From: Isoetes taiwanensis
Taxonomy: Eukaryota > Streptophyta > Lycopodiopsida > Isoetales > Isoetaceae
DNA length: 64,000 nt
Assembly: GCA_021234155.1 (NCBI GenBank)
Contig: JAJEKV010000065.1
Location: 7,463,333-7,527,332, forward strand
Direction of reading: 5' to 3'
The position numbers and the translations under genes are program-made. Positions 11,541 through 23,455 of the stretch are shown one piece after another (within the stretch, counting starts at the first letter, position 1; each line of letters opens with the position of its first letter). The notes below the pieces were generated by a model. That model was not told the origin of the DNA. It did not search any database and saw only the letters and a program-made list of their open reading frames with translations.

Positions 11541-12408
11541 AGTTCTATAGTCCGAAAGATACCACAGGCAAGGCTATCTATCAACCACTTCAATAACATT
11601 ATGGATGAACTTGGTATCTAGAATCAGGATGATATAACGATAGTGGACGCTGATGCTCTTGAATGCTTCTACAATCAAACTCAGGCCCTAAATCACCATC
11701 TTATGATCCAAAAACTTTGTGACGGATAATTTTCTGCTCCAGTTTATATCTATTATGAATAATCTGGCTATGGGGATGATAGTACGTGAAGTGTTAAAAT
11801 CACATCCAGAACCAGACAGAACAACTGACATGGAACCACACCTTGCTACTTATGTAAAAAAAACATGGATTGATCCCTTAATATTTTATTGGCATATATG
11901 ATTGTTTTTAATGATATTCATTTTATGTATCCATAATTTTGGGGTTGTTCTTGCCTGCAAAATAATGTAATATGTTAGCAGATTATACATTATTTTCGTC
12001 TCAATGTTCCAGGATTTTGATGTCATGAATTTAAAGAACTTGCCCTTCTATTTTGCATATTTCAAGTCGCATTTAAAAGACACATGGGAATTGCAATGTT
12101 TATGTGATTTATCAAGTCCAAAAAAAAATAAAAAAAAAAACAAAAGCCCATTAGGAAACTAGAAAACTACTGCAAGTTGGCATAATTTTGGAGTTGACAT
12201 AATCCCAATTTAATTGAATGATGGTTGTATATTACAGCTACGGAATGGGCATACGCACAAGGTGTCATGAAAAAGGTAGTTGCAACAAATTATGTTGATG
12301 TCGAAATCGAGTATTTTCTTTTGATGTTATTGTATCTATTGACATTAATGGTGCTTTTGACAGTATATATCTTACTCCTCGATATGGTGGCATGGGACCC
12401 ACTATCGT
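11541..12408 (+). pseudogene. Coding-like remnants upstream of DUF4216, unidentified
   Basis: Several short frames look coding, such as LSINHFNNIMDELGI (about 11,575-11,620) and a frame from 11,719 to 11,901 with HPEPDRTTDMEPHLATYVKK. Stops and AT-rich, intron-like stretches break them up. They sit where exons of the C-terminal part of TNP2 would be expected, but I do not recognise the sequence as tnp2. They could also belong to another captured gene. Confidence 0.35.
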
Positions 12409-13085
12409 GTGAGTTCTCTTGACATACACAGGAAGACTTGTGACTGTGGAGTCATGGCATCATTCATGATGGAGTTTCAATCAAGTGTTGCCGATCGTAA
12501 TCGTCAGGAAGCCACCTGTGATTGGGTCGGGAGGTTAAAGACTATAATGGAGGTGGATGTTGGTGGCAATTTTAAGACCTTCATATTCGATGTCGATTGG
12601 TTTGACCTTCAATTAAGGGGCGGGCCTACGAAGAAAGTATGATAGAACAAGTGGCTTTTTCGCTGTCAACTCTAGCAAGATGTACCCTGGTAGTGAGAGT
12701 GTCCTTCCAGACAACTGTGAACAGGTACACACATACACATATCCACTTCAAAATTTAGACCATCAATATCAATCTCACGTCCAGCTTCTTTGACCAGATT
12801 TTTTTCTTTACCGATCGACAAGACCCAACATGGTGGTTTATCATACAAACTACACCGAGGGGACGCCCAATATTCCAAGGTGTTGTGCTAGAGGAGTCAA
12901 TAATGTCCGAAGAGCCCTCCGGCGGATCAAGGCATTCAAACTCACCTAGGAAAACGAGCATCAAGAGGTTGGACCACCCGGCTCTCATGCGGCATCTTAC
13001 ACCAATTCCACGAAATCTGGATGTACCGGGCATTTTAATACAAATGTTGGCAATGCTAACAATGCGACTCCTAGTTAGCACCTAG
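12409..13085 (+). pseudogene. DUF4216-type C-terminal domain of TNP2
   Basis: The frame at 12,409-12,642 reads like the region upstream of and into DUF4216: WVGRLKTIMEVDVGG, then FKTFIFDVDWFD, matching the family pattern YGRLxxIxEVxY...VxLFKCDWFD. The next ~250 bp, in shifted frames, continues with a QVHTYTYP-like stretch and VVYHTNYTEG, where the family usually has its F-Y-V-x-D-P segment. This domain normally follows DUF4218 in CACTA TNP2 proteins and is on the same strand as the 4.9-7.8 kb part, so both are probably one split gene. The frame is broken at about 12,640. Confidence 0.7.
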
Positions 13086-13815
13086 AGGAGGCGATCATTA
13101 AATTCTATATGTCAAATATTATGCACATCCTCGAGTGCAATCCTTCTGATAGGCTATGTCTATTGGTCTTCGTGTGCAATAAAAACCCATTCAATTCAAT
13201 TCTTTTTTTCTCCCCCCCCCCCCTTTTGGTATACATTTTATCGGAGGAATAAAGAATGGGTGGAACATGGGCTCAAAGAAGCCACATAGGCTCAAGCATT
13301 GCCTCTAGACTAGAACATGCCACCTAGGCTCCAATAGAAGATCAAATATATGCCACATAAAGTAGAGAAAAAAATACAACACATGGCGTCACAATGACAT
13401 GTTGCCACAATGACATGGAGGCCAAGAAAGCAGTTTGCACAAGCACTCAAATCTTTGGTAAGGATTTGGATTTCAACTCGTCCAAAGAGTCTTCAATGGT
13501 ATCTTAGTTACTTCCGATTTTCTCTAACCTTAAACCAGTGCCACCACCAAGTTAACCTGATCATTGCTTAATTTGATGCTATCCACTAGCTTTCTGTTGT
13601 GGATCACTGCTCTACCTTTCAAACAGATAATAATAATGGTATTTTGTAGGGTGAACAAGTCCAAATACATAGAGTGAAGCATGAGGAGCCTACTGAGGCG
13701 TTGAGCGTGTAGGCGTTGCATTTCCCTTAGGGTCGAACATGCCACCTAGGTTCAAACAAGCCTCTTAGGCTCAAGCATTGTCTAGGCTCAAACATGCCCC
13801 AGTATCAAACATGTA
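13086..13815. other. Non-coding spacer with a short dispersed repeat
   Basis: No gene. Words of the type GCCACCTAGG and AGGCTCAAGCATTG occur at about 13,260-13,340 and again at 13,738-13,800, showing a diverged duplication. Runs of C and T lie near 13,203. Confidence 0.5.
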
Positions 13816-13934
13816 CACAACAAAAATAAAAATAGTTTAAACGACGTCGCTATAACAAAATACGTCGCATGCGACGTATTGACGTCGCATGCGACGTATA
13901 CAGCGACGTTAAAAACTCATTTCTTAGTTGGGTG
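13816..13934. mobile_element. Small CACTA-like foldback (~119 bp)
   Basis: The left side starts CACAACAAAAATAAAAATAG and carries ACGTCGCTATAACAAAATAC, identical to the left subterminal DNA of the element at 22.3 kb. The right side is roughly the inverse, ending AACTCATTTCTTAGTTGGGTG-like sequence, and shares TACGTCGCATGCGACGT. Two perfect 16-bp palindromes sit 20 bp apart in the middle (13,862-13,877 and 13,882-13,897). No target duplication is evident (GTA and AAC flank it). It may be a CACTA-derived MITE or the right end of element A. Confidence 0.45.
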
Positions 13935-14520
13935 AACATGAGTGGTCTTCTGGCCAGGGAAATTGGTCCCCAGGGCAATGTCGACGTCCTGAGTCCATTT
14001 GCAGAGACGAATCGCGGTTCCGGGGAGGCGAGATCGCCCGTCCGTCCCCAGGGCCTTGGGGAGAGGAAATTCGGGGCAAGCAGCTTCCGGGGGGATTTTA
14101 GGGTCTCCTCTCTGGCGTCAACACCCCCACTCCACGTCAAGTCACGGCGCAAGGTCCCTGCCGAATCTGACAAGGAGAGAGCCTCCAAAACGTAAACCCT
14201 GTGGGTTGCCAGGTTCTAGAAGGGTTTGCGTTTTGGGGGCCGAGACTTGGTCTGTTGCACTTGGGACCTGGCCGAGAAGCTGCAGCCGAGAATACGGAGC
14301 AAGGGGAAGGGGACGGGCGGAGTTTGGGCCTGTCCTCCTCCCGATGTGGCAAGTAGAAGGGGGCGCTTTTTGCGATGTGGCAAGACATTCATAAATTCGC
14401 AATTAATGCATTGTACGAAAATAAATTCTGATTTTTTTGCCATTTGGATTCCTAATCCATCTCCAACACATGACCCAATTTTGAAAATTTTAGGAGAAGG
14501 TCTAGGTCAAAGGGTTAGCT

Positions 14521-14870
14521 AAGGTCAAAGGAATGGAGTTTGTGGGATCGTTGTACTTGGGGTTGACCTTGGCTCATTGGGACGTTATACTTGGTCTAAG
14601 ATTGCATTGAGAATATAAGCATCATAACTATTAGAATGAAGATAAATGATTACGTAAAAGCATCATAACTACTAGAATGAAGATAAATGATTCTGAGAAA
14701 AGCAAAAGACTAGTGCGGGTTGGGGGGAGGGGGTTTAGATTTGGTTGCTTGTGATGATGGGTGTGTTTTGATTATCAAGGCATATGGATAGAGAGAATGC
14801 ACTTGTTCAACGGACTGCTCCCTAAAGCTATTTGACATGGATGGCATAATTAACTTGTAATGAACTGAAT
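14521..14870 (+). repeat. Alternative array segment, first copy
   Basis: This segment (GGTCAAAGGAATGGAGTTTG, then repeated GAATGAAGATAAATGATT words, then CTATTTGACATGGATGGCAT) replaces the usual promoter-like segment. It recurs at about 20,305-20,650, and its end recurs at about 21,450-21,575. The two full copies lie near the two edges of the array. Confidence 0.8.
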
Positions 14871-15790
14871 TCGGGGCAAGCAACTTCCGGGGGGATTTTA
14901 GGGTCCCAGCTCTGGCGTCAACACCCCCACTCCATGTCAAGACAGGACGCAAGGTCCCGACCAAATCTGACAAGGAGAGGGCCTCCGAAACGTAAACCCT
15001 GTGACTTGCCAGATTCTAGAAGGGTTTTTGTTTTGGGGGCCGAGTTTTGGTCTTCTGGCCACAGAACTTGGTCCCTAGGGCAACGTCGACGTTCTGAGTC
15101 CATTGGCAGAGCCAAATCGCAGTTCCGGAGAGGGGAGGTCGCCCGTCCGTCCCCAAGGCCTTAGGGAGAGGAAATTCGGGGCAAGCAGCTTCCGGGGGGA
15201 TTTTAGGGTCCGTGCTCTGGCGTCAACACCTCCACTCCACGTCAAGTCACGACGCAAGGTCCCGGCCAAATCTGACAAGGAGAGGGCCTCCGAAACGTAA
15301 ACCCTGTGAGTTGTCAGGTTCTAGAAGGGTTTGCGTTTTGGGGGCCGAGTTTTGGTCTTCTGGCCACGGAACTTGGTCCCCAGGGCAATGTCGACGTTCT
15401 GAGTCCATTGGCAGAGCCAAATCACGATTCCGGAGAGGGGAGGTCGCCCGTCCGTCCCCAGGGCCTTGGGGAGAGGAAATTCGGGGCAAGCAGCTTCCGG
15501 GGGGATTTTAGGGTCCGTGCTCTGGCGTCAACACCCCACTCCACGTCAAGTCACGGCGCAAGGTCCCGCCCGAATCTAACAAGGAGAGGGCCTCCAAAAC
15601 GTAAACCCTGTGGGTTGCCAGGTTCTAGAAGGGTTTGCGTTTTGGGGGCCGAGACTTGGTCTGTTGCACTTGGGACCTGGCCGAGAAGCTGCAGCCGAGA
15701 ATACGGGCAAGGGAACTGGCGGGCCCGGAGTTTGGGCTGTCCTCCTCCCGATGTGGCAAGTAGAAGAGTAGGGGGCGCTTTTGCGATGGC
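14871..15790 (+). repeat. Nested ~305-bp subrepeats, 3 copies
   Basis: The block starting TCGGGGCAAGCA(A/G)CTTCC is found at 14,873, 15,177 and 15,480, giving spacings of about 304 bp. The first two copies lack the downstream CATTCATAAATTC part of the large unit, so a short subunit was amplified inside the larger array. Confidence 0.8.
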
Positions 15791-18700
15791 AAGACATTCA
15801 TAAATTCGCAATTAATGCATTGTACGAAAATAAATTCTGATTTTTGCCGCTGGATGCCTAATCCATCTCCACACACAGCCCAATTTTCGAAATTTTCAGG
15901 AGAAGGTCTAGGTCAAAGGGTTAGCATTAGAGCGGTCCGGGGCAGCCCGTTAAGAGAACAACCGAGCTGGCACCCTTCCCAAGTCAAGCGAGGCCGGGAC
16001 CTTGCGGGGATCCCTCACAAGAGGGGAGAGTCCAGGACCCCAAGAGGCGGGATCCAAAAAAAGTTCCCGAGGCAGCCCTTCCTGGCGCTCCCGGGGCTGC
16101 AGACGCTAATGACCACCCCCCGGGCGGTTCCCCTATCCGGCCGATTTGGATCCTCCGTTCGGGGGCCCCTCTTCGGGAAGGCCCAAAAGATTCCAGATCG
16201 GTCGGGAGAATTTGTCAAAACGGGCGCCCCGAGGTCGGCCTTGTAGAAACCGGGCAGATGTCTTGTCGTTCGGGCCGGGAGGCTCGAATGGCAAATCGAC
16301 CCAGCCAAATCGGGTCAGGAATGGCTAAATTACCCTAGAGAGCAAGTTACAAGGTCGGTTTTGCAAAAGAAAGAAACACTCACGCCCTCCACGACAAGTA
16401 TCCCGCGATCCACATCCTAGGCCAATTGACTACGAAAGTGTGATGGAAGTGAGCTACTTTGGCTTCTTGAGGTCGGGTGGTCTTCCTCGCCACAGAACTT
16501 GGTCCCCGTGGCAATGTCGACGTTCGAGTCCATTGGCAGAGCCAAATCGCGATTCGAGAGGGGAGGTCGCCCGTCCGTCCCCCGTGGCCTTGGGGAGAGG
16601 AAATTCGTGGCAAAGCTTTCCCGGGATTTTAGGGTCCATGCTCAAGGCCAACACCCCCACTCCATCGTCAAGTCACGCCGCAAGGTCCCACGAACTGACA
16701 AGGAGAGGGCCTCCAAAACGTAAACCCCGTGGGTTACCGGGTTCTAGAAGGGTTTTGCGTTTTGGGGCCGACTTGGTCTGTTGCACTTGGGACTGGCCGA
16801 GAAGCTGCAGCCGAAGAATACGGAGCAAGGGGAACCGGACGGAGCGGAGTTTGGGCCTGTCCTCCTCCGATGTGGCAAGTAGAAGTGGGGGCGTTGCTGA
16901 TGGCAAGACATTCATAAATTCACAATTAATGCATTGTACGAAAATAAATTCTGATTTTTTGCCAGCTGGATTCCTAATCCATCTCCGCAAAGACATGCCC
17001 AATTTCGAAATTTTGGGAGAAGGTCTAGGTCAAAGGGTTAGCATTAGAGCGGTCGGGGCAGCCCGCTGGGTGGCAACCGAGCTGGCACCCTTCCCAAGTC
17101 AAACGACGCTTGGACCTTTGCAGGATCCCTCACAAGAGGGGAGAGTCCAGGACCCCAAGAGCGGGATCAAAAAAGTTCCCGAGGCAGCCCTTCTGGCGGC
17201 CTCCCTGGGCGAGACGCTAATGACCACCCTCCGGAGCCCGGTTCCCCTATCCGACCGTTGGATCCTCCGCTCAGGGCCCCTCTTGGGAAGGCCCAAAAGA
17301 TTCAGGTCGGCCCGGAGAACTTGTCAAAGCCGGCGCCGTCCGAGGTCTACCTTGTAGAAACCGCAGTTGTCTTGTCGCTCGCACCGGAGGTCCGGAATGA
17401 CAAATCGACCGCCAAATCGTTAGGAATGGCGAAATTACCCTAGGGAGCAAGTTACAAGGTCGGTTTTGCAAAAGAAAGAAACACTCTCACGCCCTCCACG
17501 ACAAGAGATCCCGCATCCACATCCTAGGCCAATTGACTACAAGTGTGATGGAAGTGAGCTACTTTGGCGCTTCTTGGAGGTCGGGTGGTCTTCCGCCACG
17601 GAAGTCCCTGTGGCAATGTCGACGTTTCCGAGTCCATTGGCGAGCCAAATCGCGATTCGAGTGGGGAGGTCGCCCCAAGATCCCCGGGGCCTTGGGGGAG
17701 GAAGGAAAGGGCAAGCGACTTAGGGGGATTTTAGGGTCCGTGCTCGGCGTCAACACCCCCACTCCCGTCAAGTGGCGCCAAGGTCCGCTCGAACTCGACA
17801 AGGAGAGGGCCTCCAAAACATAAACCCCGTGGGTTGCGAGGTTCTAGAAGGGTTTGCGTTTTGGGGGCGGAGACTTCAGTACATTGCACTTGAGACCTGG
17901 TAGAAGCTGCGAGCCGAGAATCTGAGCAAGGGGCCCGGACGGGAGTGGAGTTTGGGCCTGTCCTCCTCCCGATGTGGCAAGTAGAAGTCGGGGGCTTTTG
18001 CATTGTAACGAAAATAAATTCTGATTTTTTGCCACCGATTCCTAATCCCCAATTTTTGAAATTTTTAGGAGAAGGTCTAGGTCAAAGGGTTAGCATTAGA
18101 GCGGTCGGGGCAGCCCGTTGCGGCAACCGAGCTGGCACCCTTCCCCAAGTCAAGCGAGGCCGGGGACCTTGCGGGGATCCCCACAAGAGGGGAGAGTCAG
18201 GACCCCAAGAGGCGGGATCCAAAAAGTTCCCGAGGCAGCCCTTCTGGCGGCTCCCGGGGCTGCGCGCCAACGACCACCCTCCCGAGCGGTTCCCCTATCC
18301 GACCGTTGGATCCTCCATTCGGGGGCCCCTCTTCGGGGAAGGCCCAAAAGATTCAGATCGGTCGGAGAATTTGTCAAAGCCGGGAAGGCCCCGAGGTCGG
18401 CCTTGTAGAAACCGCAGCAGTGTCTTGTCGTTCGGGCCAGGGAGGCTCAGGAATGGCAAATCGACCCCGGGCCAAATCGTCAGGAATGGCGAAATTACCC
18501 TAGGGAGCAAGTTACAAGGTCGGTTTTGCAAGAGAAAGAAACACTCACGCCCTCCACGGCGGTATCCCGCATCCACATCCTAGGCCAATTAACTACGAAA
18601 GTGTGATGGAAGTGAGCTACTTTGGCGCTTCTTGGAGGTCGGGTGGTCGTCTTACCCCGGAACTTGGTCCCTGTGGCAAATGTCGACGTTCGAGTCCATT

Positions 18701-20304
18701 AGCGAGCCAAATCGCGATTCCCGAGAGGGGGAGGTCGCCGTCCGATCCCGTGGCCCCTGGGGAGAGGAAATTCGAGGAACAGCGACCGGGATTTTAGGGT
18801 CCGTCTGGCGTCAACACCCCCACCCACATCAAGTCGCGGCGCAAAGGTCCCGCCCGGACCGACAAGGAGAGGGCCTCCAAAACGTAAACCCCGTGGGTTA
18901 CCGGGTTCTAGAAGGGTTTGCATTTTGGGGCCGAGACTTGGTCCATTGCACTTGGGACCTGGCCGAGAAGCTGCTGTAGAGAATACGGAGCAAGGGGAAC
19001 CGGCGGAGCGGAGTTTGGGCCTGTCCTCCTCCCGATGTGGCAAGTAGAAGTTTGGGGCGCTTTAAAGGGTGGCAAGACATTCATAAATTCACAATTAATG
19101 CATTGTACCTAAAATAAATTACGATTTTTTGCCACTGGATTCCTAATCCATCTCCAAACACAGCCCATTTTTGAAATTTTAGGAGAAGGTCTAGGTCAAA
19201 GGGTTAAGATTAGAACGGTCGGGGCAGCCCGTTGGGGCAACCGAGCTGGCACCCTTCCCCAAGTCAAACGAGGCTAGGACCTTGCGGGGATCCCTCACAA
19301 GAGGGGAGAGTCAGGACCCCAAGAGGCGGGATCCAAAAAAGTTCGAGGCAGACCCTTCTGGCAGCGCTCCTGGGCTGCTGACGCTAATGACCACCCTCTC
19401 GTGAGCCGGTTCCCCTATCCGACCGTTGGATCCTCCGTTCCTGTGGGCCCCTCTTCGGGGAAGGCCCGGAGAACTTGTCAAACTTGTCCGCTGGGCGCCC
19501 CGAGGTCGGCCTTGTAGAAACCAAGAGTGTCTTGTCGTTCGCACCTGGGAGGCTCGAGGAATGGCAAATCGACCCCGCCAAATCATCCGGAATGTTTAAA
19601 TTACCCTATGGAGCAAGTTACAAGGTCGGTTTGCAAAAGAAAGAAACACTCACGCCCTCCACGGCGGTATCCCGCATCCACATCCTAGGCCAATTGACTA
19701 CGAGTGTGATGGAAGTGAGCTACTTTGGCGCTTCTTGGAGGTCGGGTGGTCTTCGCCACGAAACTTGGTCCCCGGGGCAATGTCGAGGTTATGAGTCCAT
19801 TGGCGAGCCAAATCGCAATTCCGGGAGAGGGAGGTCGCCCATCCGGTCCCGAGGGCCTTGGGAAGAGGAAATTGGGGCAAGCGGGCAAGGGTGGATTTTA
19901 GGGTCCCGTGGCTCAAGGTCAACACCCCCACTCCCGTCAAGTCACGCCGCAAGGTCTGGCCAAATCTCGACAAGGAGAGAGCCTCCAAAGCGTAAACCCC
20001 GTGGGTTGCCGTGTTCTAGAAGGGTTTGCATTTTGGGGCGAAAGACTTGGTCTCCGTTGCACTTGGGACTGGGCCGAAGCAGAGAATACGGAGCAAGGGA
20101 AACCGGACAGTGGAGTTTGGGCCTGTCCTCCTCCGATGTGGCAAGTAGAAGTCTGGGCTTTTGCGCTGGCAAGACATTCATAAATTCGTAATTAATGCAT
20201 TGTACGAAAATAAATTCTGATTTTTTGCCAGCTGAATTCCTAATTCATCTCCAGCACATAGCCCAATTTTGGGAATTTTCGGAGAAGGTCTAGGTCAAAG
20301 GGTT

Positions 20305-20650
20305 AGCTAAGGTCAAAGGAATGGAGTTTATGGGATCGTTGTACTTGGGGTTGACCTTGGCTCATTTGGACATTATACTTGGTCTAAGATTGCATTGAGA
20401 ATATAAGCATCATAACTATAATGAAGATAAATGATTTCTGAGAAAAGCATCATAACTACTAGAATGAAGATAAATGATTCTGAGAAAAGCAAAAAGACTA
20501 CGGGGTTGGGGGATTTAGATTTGGTTGCTTGTGATGATGGTTGTGTTTTGAGGTATCAAGGCATATGGATAGAGAGAATGCCCTTGTTCAGCGGATTTGC
20601 TCCCTAAAGCTATTTGACATGGATGGCATAATTAACTTATAATGAATCAA
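20305..20650 (+). repeat. Alternative array segment, second copy
   Basis: Near-identical to 14,521-14,870 with small indels. It is followed, as in the first copy, by a GATTTTAGGGTCC block. Confidence 0.8.
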
Positions 20651-21350
20651 TTCGGGGATTTTAGGGTCCCCGCTCAAGGCGTCAACACCCCACTCCACGT
20701 CAAGACATTACCGGCAAGAAGGTCCGGCCAAATCGGACAAGGAGAGGGCCTCCGAAACGTAAACCCTGTGAGTTGCAGGTTCTAGAAGGGTTTTTGTTTT
20801 GGGTGCCGAGTTTTGGTCTTCTGGCCACAGAACTTGGTCCCTAGGGCAATGTCGACGTTCTGAGTCCATTGGCAGAGCCAAATCGCGGTTCCGGAGAGGG
20901 GAGGTTGCCCGTCCGTCCCCAGGGCCTTGGGGAGAGGAAAATGGGGCAAGCGGCTTAGGGGATTTTAGGGTCCGTGGTCGGCGTCAACACCCCCACTCCA
21001 CGTCAAGTCACGGCGCAAGGTCCCGGCCGAATCTGACAAGGAGAGTGCCTCCAAAACGTAAACCATGTGGGTTGTCAGGTTCTAGAAGGGTTTGCGTTTT
21101 GGGGGCCGAGACTTGGTCTGTTGCACTTGGGACCTGGCCGAGAAGCTGCAGCCGAGAATACGGAGCAAGGGGAACTGACGGAGCGGAGTTTGGGCCTGTC
21201 CTCCTCCCGATGTGGCAAGTAGAAGTCGGGGGGCGCTTTTGCAGTGGCAAGACATTCATAAATTCACAATTAATGCATTGTACGAAAATAAATTCTGATT
21301 TTTTGCTGACGTGACATCTTACAATAAAATCCTAAAGTACTAGGGCCTGG

Positions 21351-22316
21351 ACTATGAAGTCGATGTAGGCTGTGAAGAATCCGAGGAGGTCGGGTGGTCT
21401 TCTGGCCACGGAACTTGGTCCCCAGGGCAATGTCGACGTTCTGAGTCCATTGGCTTGTGATGATGGTTGTGTTTCAGTATCAAGGCGTATGGATAGAGAG
21501 AATGCCCCTGTTCAACGGACTGCTCCCTAAAGCTATTTGACATGGATGGCATAACTAACTTGTAATGAACTGGTTTTGTTTCTCAGAAACAATTGTACCT
21601 TGATGAAAGATTGCTTCATAGTTTCCAAGTGGAAATTTTTTTAATATGTCCGCATCGCCTTGTTGCCTCCCTAGTCAAAGACTCGCCTTTTTTCGATGCA
21701 CACTCTTTTAGTTATGCATTTTATTGCATTTATGGTTCATAAATTCGTAGTTAATGCATGGCATGGAATTAAATTATGGTTTTGGTCACTGGCTTCCATG
21801 GTCATCACCGGCCTCTGAGGAAAATTTCCAAAATTTTCGGATAAGGTCAGACCAAGCGTTGGGGTTAGAACGGTCGGGCAGGCCGTTGTTGGGCAAGCAT
21901 GGTGGCACCCTTCCCCAAGTCAAACAAGGTGAGGACTTTGAATGGCCACCTCGGTGGGGGAGAGTCCCCGCCCCCGTGAGGCGGACCCCAAAAACGTTCT
22001 CGAGGCAGCCTGTCCTGGCACCGCCCCCTGGGGGGACTGTATGCTAATGAACACCCTCCCGAAGCTCAGTTCCCCTATATATCCGACCGTTGAATCCTCC
22101 GTTCAAGGATCCAGCTCCGAGCAGGACCAAAAAAATCCAAGATCGGTCCGGGAGAACCTGTCAAACCGCGAAGCGTCCTGGGGCGACCGTCCCCAGGAGC
22201 GGCGATTCGACTTCGCTCATACAATTTTCGCTGGTAGTAATAGAATCCGGAATGTGATTATTTGCATGCATGCCTCGGGGACTGTTCAAATAAGCCTAGG
22301 GACAAACTTTAATGAG
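21351..22316 (+). repeat. Diverged array unit with a TATA box
   Basis: A fusion of array pieces: the ACTTGGTCCCCAGGGCAATG block (21,412), the end of the alternative segment (21,450-21,575), then an older copy of the usual unit with TTCATAAATTCGTAGTTAATG (21,737). This copy has CCCCTATATATCCGACCGTT (about 22,073), where other units have lost two TA pairs. The TATA box and promoter-like context suggest an ancestral LTR or promoter. No coding sequence was recognised. Confidence 0.6.
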
Positions 22317-22346
22317 CATCACATTAAAAAAAGATGCAAAAATAAT

Positions 22347-22440
22347 AACGTCGCTATAACAAAATACGTCGCGGGGACGTCGCATGCGACGTAAAACCGT
22401 ATTTATACGGATTTGAAATAACGTCGCGACGCTCTGTAAT
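22347..22440. promoter_or_regulatory. CACTA left subterminal palindromes
   Basis: ACGTCGCTATAACAAAATAC, then the perfect palindrome ACGTCGCATGCGACGT (22,377-22,392), then TAACGTCGCGACG near 22,420. In En/Spm elements, dense subterminal repeats bind the accessory transposase; these are the obvious candidates here. Confidence 0.6.
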
Positions 22441-22604
22441 TTTTTGAACCCGCGGGCGTCCGGCTTTTCCGGAACTTCTTTTTGCCCTACTTTCTTCGAG
22501 CTTTTGGGCGTCTGGCGGCACTACTACCCGATCGACACGCAAGCAACTATTCTAAGGTTAGTATATCATATTTTTTAGATTGAATAGGTTTTTTGGATTG
22601 AATG

Positions 22605-23398
22605 GTGCATGCCCAACCTTCCTCTTTTTTTGGTTTCCTTTCCTTCCTCTTCTTCTTTGTTCTTGATTTTTTTTCTTCCCATTCTTCCATGCCTCATTCA
22701 TTCTTCCTCCTTCTTTCTTCCTCATGCTTCATTTCTTCCTCATTCTTCCTCATGCTTCATTTCTTCCTCCTTCTTCCATGCTTCATTCTTTCCTCATTCT
22801 TTCTTCCCATATTTCTTCTTTCCTCATTTCTTTCTCATCTTTCTCATTCTTTCTTCCTCATTCTTTCTCATTTCTTTCTTCCTCATGCTTTCTCATTCTT
22901 TATTCCTCACTCTTTCTCATTCTTCCTCATTCTTTCTCATTTCTTGCTTTCTCATTTCTTTCTCATGCTTTCTCATTTCTTTCTCATTTCCATTCTTTCT
23001 CATGCTTTCTCATTCCTCATTCTTTCCCCTCCCTTCCCTCATTTCTTTCTTCTCTTCCCTTCCTTATTCTTCATTTTTTTCATTTCTTATTCTTCATTCT
23101 TTTTAATTTCATTTCTTCATTCTTCATTTGTTTCTTATTCTTCACATTTCTTCCTCACTTTCCATTCGATCCTTTTCTTTCCCTTCCCTTATTTCTTCCT
23201 TCCATTCTATTCCCTTCCCTTCTCTTATTTCCTCTTATTTTTCTTCATTCTTTCTTGTTTCTTCTCTTATTTCTTCTCTATTCTATCCTTATTTCTTCCC
23301 TTCTATTCTCTTATTTCTTTCTCTTGTTTTCTATCCCCCCCTCCCTTTTTTTCCTTTCTTTCTTCTTCGATCTTTTTCTTCTTTGTTCTTATTCTTCT
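22605..23398 (+). repeat. 0.8 kb polypyrimidine tract
   Basis: Almost pure C/T on the + strand with occasional A, built from TTCTTCC, TCATTCTTTC and TTTCTCAT words. Purines are nearly confined to CAT triplets. Long Phe/Ser/Leu-rich frames on the + strand are compositional and were not annotated as genes. Such a tract can form triplex (H-DNA) structures. It lies just upstream of the minisatellite of element B. Confidence 0.9.
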
Positions 23399-23455
23399 AA
23401 TGCTTTGTTATTGCATTTTATTTTTATAGTTTTAAGTAGGTTAAAACAATTGATG

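Larger units (their letters stand above)
13935..21350 (+). repeat. GC-rich tandem array, ~1.1 kb units
   Basis: About seven units, anchored by CAAGACATTCATAAATTC at about 14,381, 15,790, 16,904, 19,073, 20,169 and 21,249, with a shortened copy near 18,000. Each unit has a GGACTTGGTC-type block, a GATTTTAGGGTCC block, a GGTTCTAGAAGGGTTTGCG block and a TCCTCCCGATGTGGCAAGTA block. Most units continue into a segment with CCCCTATCCGACCGTTGGAT and TTACAAGGTCGGTTTTGC; the first and last use a different segment. Many Arg/Pro-rich frames run through it, but they are not conserved between units and match no family I know. A diverged copy at 21.6-22.3 kb has CCCCTATATATCCGACCGTT, with a TATA box, hinting that the unit derives from an LTR or other promoter-bearing element. 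Confidence 0.8.

Noticed and set aside
13999-19586. Many Arg/Pro/Gly-rich open frames in the GC-rich array (for example 16,440-17,357, 305 codons)
   Set aside because: They shift between units, match no family, and follow from GC-rich composition; no splice or start context supports them.
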